A stretch of DNA of 5,271 bases from CAYNNP01 sp964398215 (GTDB lineage Bacteria; Planctomycetota; Planctomycetia; Pirellulales; Pirellulaceae), in assembly GCA_964398215.1 (NCBI GenBank), contig CAYNNP010000353.1:1-5271 (forward strand). The letters are read 5' to 3'. A program made the translations under genes and the position numbers. Numbering within the stretch: position 1 is the first letter of the stretch; every line of letters starts with the position of its first letter. The notes beneath the pieces were generated by a model. It did not search any database, had not been told where the DNA came from, and worked only from the letters and a program-made list of their open reading frames with translations. Below are positions 1 through 5,271 of this stretch, one piece after another.

Positions 1-16
1 TAATAGCGCGACCTAT

Positions 17-46
17 GAGAAAAGCCTGCCCCAATGGGGCAGGCTT
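17..46 (-). terminator. Intrinsic (Rho-independent) terminator of rpoD
   Basis: A perfect 11-bp GC-rich stem (AAGCCTGCCCC, positions 22-32, pairing with 36-46) closes a 3-base loop. Read on the minus strand, the 3' arm runs into TTTTCTC, a short uridine tract, and the hairpin begins 30 bases after the rpoD stop codon. On the plus strand no T-run follows, so it works in one direction only. It marks the end of the dnaG-rpoD transcription unit. Nothing else is recognisable between the window edge and the rpoD stop codon. Confidence 0.93.
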
Positions 47-76
47 GATGAAAATTGTATTCGCCGCAGCCAAAAG

Positions 77-1738
77 CTAGGCAGCTGTCTTCAAAAACGC
101 AGCGATGCGCTCTGCTCGGGACGGGCTTTTTAGTTTGGCGACTGCCTTCGCCTCAATTTGCCGGACACGCTCACGAGTGACTTTAAAGATCCGTCCGCAT
201 TCTTCTAGCGTGTAACTGTAGCCATCGACCAAGCCGTAACGCAGGCGAATGATCTCGCGTTCGCGGAACGTCAGCGTCTTTAGTAGTTCATTGATTTTGT
301 CTCGCAAGATCCCGTCCGACGCAATCTTGACCGGATTGTCATCATCGCCGTCCTGAACAAACTCGCCAAAACTACTGTCTTCGCCTTCGCCAACCGGCCG
401 ATCCAAACTCACCGGGTGCCGGCCGATGTCCATGACACGACGAACTTCATCAAGTGGCACTTCGGTGGCTTCTGAGATTTCTTCGTAAGTCGGCTCACGC
501 TTCAAGTCTTGGTGCAAGCTCTTTTGTGCCTGACGAAGCTTGCTGAGCACATCGATCATGTGCACAGGAATCCGAATCGTACGCGCTTGATCTGCAATCG
601 CTCTTGTGATCGCCTGACGAATCCACCAAGTCGCATAGGTGCTGAATTTGAATCCACGGCGATACTCGTATTTATCAACCGCACGCATCAACCCCGTATT
701 GCCTTCCTGGATCAAATCCAAGAACGACATTCCACGGTTACGATACTTTTTGGCGATCGACACAACCAACCGCAAGTTACCGCTGCTGAGTTCGCGCTTG
801 GTTGCTTCGTAAACCTCAAAGTACTCGCGAGCCTTGACCATTCGGTTGTGCAAACTGGCAGGGCTCTCCTGAGTCACCACCATCAACTCGCGAAGCTCTT
901 GGCGTAGGTCAGCCGCTTCGTCACGACTGATGGCGTCGTTACCCAATTCAGCCAAGCGTGTACGAATGAAATTCATACGCTCCGAAATGCCTTCCAGCTG
1001 TTTTAGCAGTGGAGTGACCCGGCGACTCCGCAAACTCAGTTCTTCGACCAGCTCCAAACACTTGCGGCGATTGTTAATGAACCGTTTTCGCACCTCTGCC
1101 TTCAATCGCGGTGCCGTGCTCTTGCGAACCAGCAGATCAAAGTCGCGGCGATTCTGATTGATCAAGCGATCAAGTGTTCGCAGGTTGTGCGGCATCCGTG
1201 CGGTGATCTGTTCTTTCGTCAAACGTTCTGTCAAAGAAACCTTGATGGTCCGATCGAACGGCAATTCCCCGCTGTGAACTCGCTTGAGAACAGAAACCGT
1301 ATTCCGAAGTGCGAAGTCCGATTCCAGTAGCGTGCGACGAAACTGCCGACGCGTGATTTCAATCTTTTTGGCCAACGAGATTTCGCCTTCGCGAGTCAGC
1401 AAAGGGATCTCGGCCATTTGGCTAAGGTACATGCGAATCGGATCTTCGCTGGCCTTGGGAAAGTCTGCCGGAACCAAGCTCACATCGGCTTCGCCAGCAC
1501 TCTCGGACGACCGCATCTCACGCACGTTTGGCTCAGGAGCACGCTTTGGCGACAGAGGCGCGGCTGGTTTTTCAACCAATTTGATTTGATACTTTTCCAG
1601 AGCGAGCAACAGCTTGCTTAGCTTCTCTGGGTTGACGTCTTCGTCGGGCAGATAGGACATCGCCTCTGCATAAGAAAGGGCACCATCACGGCGGCCACGA
1701 GAAATCATCTCTTGTAGATCTTGGTCCATCATTAACAT
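77..1738 (-). CDS. rpoD: Primary (housekeeping) RNA polymerase sigma factor RpoD/SigA
   Basis: This is the sigma-70 subunit that directs core RNA polymerase to -10/-35 promoters of most genes. Numbering from the TTG at 1744 (555 residues): region 1.1, about 10-58; region 1.2, about 100-130 (DPIRMYLSQM...LLTREGE); a basic non-conserved spacer, about 131-305; region 2, about 315-395, with NLRLVVSIAKKY, FLDLIQEGN and the -10-reading helix TYATWWIRQAITR (Q377 and T380 match E. coli Q437 and T440); region 3, about 396-470; region 4, about 480-552, with the -35-reading helix VTRERVRQIEAKA and PSRAERIAAFL. Having region 1.1 and all other regions marks it as group 1 rather than an alternative sigma. 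I chose the ATG at 1738 (553 residues) because GAGG lies 8 bases upstream; that SD is only 2 bases from the TTG at 1744. ATGs at 1732 and 1729 are further options. It lies downstream of dnaG and ends at a strong terminator. Confidence 0.97.
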   Translation of the reverse strand: MLMMDQDLQEMISRGRRDGALSYAEAMSYLPDEDVNPEKLSKLLLALEKYQIKLVEKPAAPLSPKRAPEPNVREMRSSESAGEADVSLVPADFPKASEDPIRMYLSQMAEIPLLTREGEISLAKKIEITRRQFRRTLLESDFALRNTVSVLKRVHSGELPFDRTIKVSLTERLTKEQITARMPHNLRTLDRLINQNRRDFDLLVRKSTAPRLKAEVRKRFINNRRKCLELVEELSLRSRRVTPLLKQLEGISERMNFIRTRLAELGNDAISRDEAADLRQELRELMVVTQESPASLHNRMVKAREYFEVYEATKRELSSGNLRLVVSIAKKYRNRGMSFLDLIQEGNTGLMRAVDKYEYRRGFKFSTYATWWIRQAITRAIADQARTIRIPVHMIDVLSKLRQAQKSLHQDLKREPTYEEISEATEVPLDEVRRVMDIGRHPVSLDRPVGEGEDSSFGEFVQDGDDDNPVKIASDGILRDKINELLKTLTFREREIIRLRYGLVDGYSYTLEECGRIFKVTRERVRQIEAKAVAKLKSPSRAERIAAFLKTAA

Positions 1739-1740
1739 TG

Positions 1741-1770
1741 TCAAAACCTCATGTTTTGCTGTGCCTTCAT
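1741..1770 (-). other. Possible 9-codon upstream reading frame in the rpoD leader
   Basis: An ATG at 1770 opens a frame encoding MKAQQNMRF, and its TGA ends 2 bases before the rpoD ATG at 1738. The rpoD SD (GAGG) lies inside the frame's last codons. Its ATG sits in the 5-base loop of a GTGCC/GGCAC hairpin (1761-1775). I see no clear SD of its own, so translation is uncertain. If translated, it could couple ribosome traffic to rpoD initiation; this is speculative. Confidence 0.2.
1747..1750 (-). promoter_or_regulatory. Ribosome binding site of rpoD
   Basis: GAGG on the minus strand, 8 bases before the ATG at 1738. The spacing favours this ATG over the in-frame TTG at 1744, which would leave only 2 bases between SD and start. 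Confidence 0.7.
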
Positions 1771-1775
1771 GGCAC
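1761..1775 (-). repeat. Small inverted repeat (hairpin) in the rpoD leader
   Basis: GTGCC and GGCAC form a perfect 5-bp stem around a 5-base loop, about 22 bases upstream of the rpoD ATG. There is no U-tract after it, so it is not a terminator. No convincing -35/-10 pair was found in the rest of the 246-base leader (1739-1984), so rpoD may be read mainly from upstream of dnaG, or from a promoter I cannot recognise. Confidence 0.4.
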
Positions 1776-1963
1776 TGTTTGGGTCAAAGGATTATTTCGT
1801 CACGTCGTCGATTCCACCGACGGGCGCGTTGAGTATTAGGTGTTTTTGATTTCCAAATCTCCTAGTCGAAGGAACAGCAACACAACGGGAGTGTTCGCTG
1901 AATTTTTTGGGCGGCAAACAACATGTTCCGTTCTTAAAATTCACGCAAGTCCATTATCCGTCG

Positions 1964-1983
1964 TTTGAAAAGATTTTTTCAAA
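1964..1983 (-). terminator. AT-rich palindrome directly after dnaG, possible weak terminator or 3'-end stem-loop
   Basis: TTTGAAAA (1964-1971) and TTTTCAAA (1976-1983) form a perfect 8-bp stem with a 4-base loop, starting 1 base after the dnaG stop codon. The stem is almost entirely A-U and is not followed by a uridine run, so efficient termination is doubtful. It may instead protect the dnaG 3' end or be a site of RNA processing between dnaG and rpoD. The structure is seen; the role is inferred. Confidence 0.3.
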
Positions 1984-1984
1984 A

Positions 1985-3928
1985 TCAATCGCCCTTTGAT
2001 TTGATACCACGCCGTTGACGTTCGGCATCAATCAATTGCTGTAGCAACGCATCTTCTTGTTCGGGCTCCAAATCTGTTGCTTGCAATTCCGCGATTTGCT
2101 TTGAACGTTCGACTTTCGAATCGCGCTCATGATAGCGTGCCAATATTGTGCCGTAACGTTCTTCTGCTGAACCAATCACGCGACCCTCGCTGTCTTCAAC
2201 GCGCGTGATAAATGTCACGACTTGATTCTTTAGAAACTCGTTTTCAAGGAACAGCAACAGCTTGTCGGCACCCAGTTCCAGGCCTTCCATTTCCATTCGT
2301 TGATACGCGTCCAGCAGCATTTTTGCGGTTGGCGTTTTCAACCAACTCGGATCAACCGCTTCTACCGCCATGGCGACCAAGCTAGGCGATTCAATCAGTG
2401 TCTCGAACAACTCCCGATCGATTCCGACAATCGCCTGGGCCTGTTGCTGTTGTACTGGTGCTCCTGCGGGCGATTGCATCATCGGATCGTCAACCGACTG
2501 AGCAAGCATGGCGTTGGGATCCGCGCCGTGCTGGTGTTGCTGATGCACGACTGGCGCTTGGTATCGTTTTTTTGACTGCGCGCTTGAACGCAGCACCTTG
2601 AGTCTTTCCTGCAGTTGCTCGCGCGTGGTGTTGAAGCTGCGCGCCATCCGCAGCAACATCTGATCAATCTTGATCGAGTGTCCGGAGGCACCCTTGGCAG
2701 CGATCTTCAACATCGTATCGATCGCCTTGGTGACCGCGTGAGTATCGTGCATCACGTCGACACCCGAAGTCAGTTTATTGAGTTTGTGATCCAGCGCGTC
2801 TGGCGCATCTTTGGCTAGTTTGCGAAACGCGTCCAATCCGTTGTCGGCCAAATAGTCCGCTGGATCGCTGCCATCTGGCAAGGTCATGATTCGCAAGTCG
2901 ACATCGGCGCCGACGAACAACTCCAGGACTTCATCGGCGCGTCGTTGCCCCGCGGTATCGCCGTCCAGAACCAGCACAACGCGGTCGATAAAGCGGCTGA
3001 GAATCTTGATGTGCTGTGTCCCCAGCGCGGTGCCCAGGACAGCCACTGCGGATTCCAATCCAGATTGACGTGCGGCGATCACGTCGGTGTAGCCTTCCAT
3101 GACCAGTGCTTCGCCCTCGCGCCGAATCGCGTCTCGAGCCAGATTCATCCCATAAAGCTCGGATGATTTTCGGAACAGCTTTGTCTCGCGACCGTTGATG
3201 TATTTGCCGCCTACTTTATCGCCATGCCGATCCGCGATCACAGGAATCACGCGTCCGCCCATACTGATCGCTTGGTTTCGCATGTTGTGAATCGGAAACA
3301 TCAACCGACCGCGAAACATGTCAACGTGCCCACCGCCAGATCGTTTGGATGCGATCCCAGCGGCTTCAGCGACCGCGCCGCTGAATCCATTTTTGCGCAA
3401 CAGGTCGACTGCGTAGCTCCATTGATCGGGAGCAAATCCAATTTGAAAGCGCTGTCGATTTTCGTCGTCGACACCGCGGCTATCCAGATAGTCTTTTGCA
3501 ATCCGCGCGTCGTCGGTATTGGGTTCTGCCAACAGATCAAAGTAGACTTTCGTGATCAACTTCATGGCAGAAAGCAGCGTCGCTTTGTCATCAGGACTAC
3601 CGGCAACCGTCTGCTTTTTCCCTCGCGAATATTCCTCGATTGGAATTCCAGCTTGTTCAGCCAGCAAACGAAGTGCGCCGGGAAAGTCGACACCATCGCG
3701 ACGCATTACAAAGTTGAATATGTCGCCGCCGATATCGCATGGCCAGCACTTCCACGTCTGCCGTTCGCGGTTCACTGTCAAAGACGGGCGACGGTCGGAA
3801 TGCCATGGGCAGATCGCGACGAAGTTTCGTCCCTTGGGGTGCAACTCTAGCGACGCGCCAACCACATCAACGATGTCGATCGCACTCCGCACACGCTCTT
3901 TTAAATCGAAATTAACTAGATTCGACAA
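1985..3928 (-). CDS. dnaG: DNA primase DnaG
   Basis: DnaG makes the short RNA primers for lagging-strand replication and is recruited by the replicative helicase. Numbering from the TTG at 3928 (647 residues): the CHC2 zinc domain covers about 5-100 with ligands C40, H43 (CPWH) and C61, C64 (CWPC); the RNA polymerase core contains the basic FRGRLMFPI motif at about 205-213; the TOPRIM metal site has E278 in MEGYTD and D322/D324 in LDGDTAG, then LPDGSDPADYL. A Q/H-rich linker at about 450-500 leads to a helical C-terminal domain (about 502-647) that by position should bind DnaB. The frame extends in frame to GTGs at 3988 and 4000 (671 residues from the latter), but only the TTG start gives zinc ligands at exactly the E. 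coli positions 40/43/61/64, and GAGAG lies 8 bases before it. Length is slightly above the usual ~580-620. rpoD follows on the same strand after about 250 bases. Confidence 0.96.
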   Translation of the reverse strand: MSNLVNFDLKERVRSAIDIVDVVGASLELHPKGRNFVAICPWHSDRRPSLTVNRERQTWKCWPCDIGGDIFNFVMRRDGVDFPGALRLLAEQAGIPIEEYSRGKKQTVAGSPDDKATLLSAMKLITKVYFDLLAEPNTDDARIAKDYLDSRGVDDENRQRFQIGFAPDQWSYAVDLLRKNGFSGAVAEAAGIASKRSGGGHVDMFRGRLMFPIHNMRNQAISMGGRVIPVIADRHGDKVGGKYINGRETKLFRKSSELYGMNLARDAIRREGEALVMEGYTDVIAARQSGLESAVAVLGTALGTQHIKILSRFIDRVVLVLDGDTAGQRRADEVLELFVGADVDLRIMTLPDGSDPADYLADNGLDAFRKLAKDAPDALDHKLNKLTSGVDVMHDTHAVTKAIDTMLKIAAKGASGHSIKIDQMLLRMARSFNTTREQLQERLKVLRSSAQSKKRYQAPVVHQQHQHGADPNAMLAQSVDDPMMQSPAGAPVQQQQAQAIVGIDRELFETLIESPSLVAMAVEAVDPSWLKTPTAKMLLDAYQRMEMEGLELGADKLLLFLENEFLKNQVVTFITRVEDSEGRVIGSAEERYGTILARYHERDSKVERSKQIAELQATDLEPEQEDALLQQLIDAERQRRGIKSKGD

Positions 3929-4047
3929 CCGGATATCTCTCGAAAGCCTGTGGATCTGTTGGGGACTGGTCCACCTTTGTGACAGCACGCAACCTAACAC
4001 AATTGGCTTTCATTTCGAGCAGCCTCAAAGCGAATTTTTGCTTTTCA

Positions 4048-4069
4048 CGCCAGCGACCAAGTCCTGGCG
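4048..4069 (-). promoter_or_regulatory. Strong stem-loop in the dnaG leader
   Basis: CGCCAG (4048-4053) pairs with CTGGCG (4064-4069). Inside, GAC and GTC pair across a 3-base loop with one unpaired base, giving a 9-bp bulged stem. It lies in the gap between the membrane-protein stop codon (4088) and the dnaG start. The sequence after it on the minus strand is A-rich rather than U-rich, so it is not a canonical intrinsic terminator. It could be a processing site, a Rho-linked pause or an attenuator that sets dnaG levels; the function is inferred. I found no convincing dnaG promoter in 3929-4087. Confidence 0.4.
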
Positions 4070-4087
4070 ACTCCCATGCGGTCTCTT

Positions 4088-4795
4088 CTATGCCGCAATC
4101 ACACGGGTTTCGGTTTGCAGATCAGGAAACGACTGGAATAAAAGCGGGATCGGCGAAAAGATCAGCCAAATTGTGTACGCTTGAATCTGACCAAATGCAT
4201 CTGTTAGCCGTGACCGTATTTTACGTTCGCCAATGTGCCGTGGATATCGCTTCTTTCGAAAGCCCGATGAGTGATACGCCTTGGCAAGATCAGAGAAGGT
4301 TGCAAACGGAAAAATGATAGGAGCGTACGGATTGGCAACGGTCGTGTCACGATGCTGCCAAAATGAAAGACCAATCGAAACAACGCCAAACGGAATTGAG
4401 AGGATCAGCAACTGTTCTCCCCAGCCGAATTGGGCAGCAAAGTAGACGAAAACGCACAGGGTGATCGCTGCGAATAGTTGTTTGATTGACCAATGCCGCT
4501 GAGATTCCGTTTCAAGGCGACAATCAGACGAAAGGACAAGCAACAAACGTTGGAAATAGTCCCACTGTTGCTTTGTGAAGCACACGAAGCGGTGCAACCA
4601 TACGGCATCAACCACATGATTAATGATCGGGTCATCGGATCGATCGAACGCCTCGAGCTGCTCGTCAAATTGGAAGGACGTGATTTCACTATCAAGAAAC
4701 GATTGGATCAATTTGGCCAGCGACGATCGAGTCAAAACTTCTTCGGTCGAATCTTCGACACGGGGAGGCTCGTATGGATTCGGTGTCAAATTCAT
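4088..4795 (-). CDS. Membrane protein of unknown function with N-terminal NPYEPP motif
   Basis: I do not recognise a function. The 235-residue product begins MNLTPNPYEPPRVEDS; an NPYEPP-type start is, from memory, a recurring signature of planctomycete proteins of unknown role. Residues about 22-100 form a soluble, probably helical module (SEITSFQFDEQLEAF, then KQQWDYFQRLLLVLSSD). Three likely membrane segments follow: about 104-124, 128-147 and 206-223. A strongly basic stretch at 180-196 (RKKRYPRHIGERK) lies between the second and third, so by the positive-inside rule that loop and the N-terminal module should be cytoplasmic. A second NPY (NPYAP) sits at 155-159. No signal peptide or catalytic motif is visible. 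The ATG is supported by AGGA 7 bases upstream. It precedes dnaG on the same strand, with about 160 bases between, so it may be co-transcribed; a functional link is unproven. Confidence 0.88.
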   Translation of the reverse strand: MNLTPNPYEPPRVEDSTEEVLTRSSLAKLIQSFLDSEITSFQFDEQLEAFDRSDDPIINHVVDAVWLHRFVCFTKQQWDYFQRLLLVLSSDCRLETESQRHWSIKQLFAAITLCVFVYFAAQFGWGEQLLILSIPFGVVSIGLSFWQHRDTTVANPYAPIIFPFATFSDLAKAYHSSGFRKKRYPRHIGERKIRSRLTDAFGQIQAYTIWLIFSPIPLLFQSFPDLQTETRVIAA

Positions 4796-4802
4796 TTTTT
4801 AA

Positions 4803-4806
4803 TCCT
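4803..4806 (-). promoter_or_regulatory. Ribosome binding site of the membrane protein gene
   Basis: AGGA on the minus strand, followed by a 7-base A/T-rich spacer and the ATG at 4795. It supports this start codon. Confidence 0.6.
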
Positions 4807-4823
4807 ACGGCGTAACGGCGGTT

Positions 4824-4838
4824 GCATGCGACCAATGC
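4824..4838. repeat. 15-bp direct repeat, copy 1
   Basis: GCATGCGACCAATGC occurs here and, letter for letter, at 4908-4922, with starts 84 bases apart. The repeat has outer symmetry (GCAT...ATGC), as a protein-binding half-site pair might. This copy lies about 30 bases before the ATG of the membrane protein gene, in its expected leader. Confidence 0.7.
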
Positions 4839-4852
4839 CTAGGTGGTTTTCC

Positions 4853-4899
4853 GTTTGTGCATGATTCCAGTTTAGCGGCTAGCGCCAACCGTCACAAAC
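4853..4899. repeat. Spaced inverted repeat across the candidate promoter
   Basis: GTTTGTG (4853-4859) and CACAAAC (4893-4899) are perfect 7-bp inverted arms, 33 bases apart. One arm overlaps the candidate -35 box and the other lies just downstream of the predicted transcription start. It could be a two-site operator, but 7-bp arms at this distance may be chance. Confidence 0.3.
4869..4897 (-). promoter_or_regulatory. Candidate sigma-70 promoter of the membrane protein gene
   Basis: On the minus strand TTGTGA (4897-4892, 4 of 6 to TTGACA) is separated by exactly 17 bases from TAAACT (4874-4869, 4 of 6 to TATAAT). Transcription would start near 4862, giving a leader of about 65 bases. If real, it could also drive dnaG and rpoD by read-through. 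Both boxes are only moderate matches. Confidence 0.3.
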
Positions 4900-4907
4900 A
4901 TTTCTGC

Positions 4908-4922
4908 GCATGCGACCAATGC
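4908..4922. repeat. 15-bp direct repeat, copy 2
   Basis: An exact second copy of GCATGCGACCAATGC. It lies just upstream of the candidate -35 box, so the two copies bracket the candidate promoter. An 8-bp palindrome, CGCATGCG (4907-4914), overlaps its start. Confidence 0.7.
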
Positions 4923-4939
4923 AAATCAGTTTTTCAAAG

Positions 4940-5009
4940 TAGGTTGGGCATTCCTTCCTGCCCGACTGAATTTAAAAACGCTTTGAATCGGGCAAGAATG
5001 CCCAATCTA
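4940..5009. repeat. Imperfect long inverted repeat, probable dispersed palindromic element
   Basis: The left arm (4940-4965) starts TAGGTTGGGCATTC and ends TGCCCGA. The right arm (4988-5009) starts TCGGGCA and ends GAATGCCCAATCTA. They pair over roughly 21 positions with one mismatch and a 4-base bulge, around a 22-base A/T-rich centre. Each arm also contains GGGCA...TGCCC and can fold alone, so the element can form one long stem or two small hairpins. No U-run follows on either strand, so a standard terminator is unlikely. The motif resembles repeats I recall between genes in Pirellulales genomes, which suggests a REP- or MITE-like element; that is unverified recollection. Confidence 0.65.
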
Positions 5010-5092
5010 GCAATTCACGCTGGCGCATCGACTGATGCAATGCGAATTCGCGATCAGAAATTGTTGCTCAATGCTGATTCTGCAAAACAGTT

Positions 5093-5271
5093 TTACACCC
5101 AGTTTACATGTGTCCAATTTCGGAAATGCGGTGCCTGGTAAAGACAGTCACTCTGGTCACAGTAAATCAAATCTTGGCCACGAAAAATGCACTCCATTCC
5201 ATGTTCTTCTTCCCATGCACACCCGCACAACAGCCATATATAGTCGACAGGTTCTTCAATTTCCTCAAATG
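5093..5271 (-). CDS. 3' end of a gene for a small acidic protein of unknown function (partial)
   Basis: A minus-strand frame is open from the window edge to a TAA at 5095-5093; its start lies outside the window. The 58 visible residues read FEEIEEPVDYIWLLCGC, then AWEEEHGMECIFRGQDLIY, and end HFRNWTHVNWV. The pattern W-E-E-E-H-G followed by a hydrophobic strand and a short loop recalls the C-terminal part of small bacterial domains of the DUF6985 type; this is a tentative memory match, not a search result. The fragment is rich in Trp and Cys (four Cys). No membrane segment or catalytic motif is visible. It runs in the same direction as the membrane protein gene, about 300 bases upstream, with the inverted-repeat element between them. 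Confidence 0.65.
   Translation of the reverse strand, partial: FEEIEEPVDYIWLLCGCAWEEEHGMECIFRGQDLIYCDQSDCLYQAPHFRNWTHVNWV

Noticed and set aside
1739..1744. Perfect TTGACA -35 hexamer at the rpoD start
   Set aside because: It overlaps the start codons and no -10 box stands 16-18 bases further into the coding region; it is likely coincidental.
3949..3957. DnaA-box-like nonamer TGTGGATCT near the dnaG start
   Set aside because: It matches the consensus at only 7 of 9 positions, is single, and has no AT-rich unwinding region or further boxes around it; no origin is supported.
3912..4013. 33-codon minus-strand frame starting at ATG 4013 and ending inside dnaG
   Set aside because: It overlaps the dnaG start in another frame, has no recognisable SD or conserved features, and is better read as leader sequence.
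3224..4184. Long plus-strand frames (208-210 codons) opposite dnaG and the membrane gene
   Set aside because: They lie antisense to well-supported genes, their products have no recognisable domains, and the codon patterns follow from the genes on the other strand.
5025..5051. Small hairpin GCATC/GATGC and the 10-bp palindrome GCGAATTCGC
   Set aside because: Both are short, lack a U-tract or paired partner sites, and occur often by chance; not enough to call a terminator or operator.
4857..5141. 94-codon plus-strand frame across the intergenic repeats
   Set aside because: It runs through the inverted-repeat element and into the 3' end of the edge gene on the other strand, and its product looks like no protein family.

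Overview
The window looks like ordinary chromosomal DNA from a planctomycete, most probably a Pirellula/Rhodopirellula-like member of the Pirellulales. The clues are moderate GC content, a small membrane protein that opens with the N-terminal NPYEPP signature (from memory, common in that phylum), planctomycete-style RpoD and DnaG proteins, and a long inverted repeat of the TTGGGCATTC...TGCCCGA type between genes. The phylum call is inference from recollection, not from a search. Every gene I can support lies on the minus strand, so the biological order runs from high to low coordinates.

Layout in direction of transcription. At 5271-5093 is the 3' end of a gene that enters from outside the window; its small acidic product carries a W-E-E-E-H-G motif. 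From 5092 to 4796 is a roughly 300-bp gene-free stretch holding an imperfect 70-bp inverted repeat (4940-5009), a pair of exact 15-bp direct repeats (4824-4838 and 4908-4922) and a candidate sigma-70-type promoter between them. From 4795 to 4088 is a 235-residue membrane protein of unknown function. From 4087 to 3929 is the dnaG leader with a strong stem-loop. From 3928 to 1985 is dnaG (DNA primase), most likely starting at a TTG. From 1984 to 1739 is the rpoD leader, with an AT-rich palindrome just after dnaG and a possible 9-codon upstream reading frame. From 1738 to 77 is rpoD (housekeeping sigma factor), followed at 46-17 by a textbook intrinsic terminator.

How the genes fit together. dnaG followed by rpoD is the core of the bacterial macromolecular synthesis operon (rpsU-dnaG-rpoD in Escherichia coli), which links initiation of replication primers with initiation of transcription. 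Here the rpsU position is taken by the unrelated membrane protein. The terminator after rpoD marks the operon's end; whether the membrane protein belongs to the same transcript cannot be decided from sequence alone.

I found no mobile element, CRISPR array, tRNA, rRNA or defence-type system. The unusual material is in the non-coding DNA: the repeat element, the paired repeats around the candidate promoter, and structured leaders before dnaG and rpoD.
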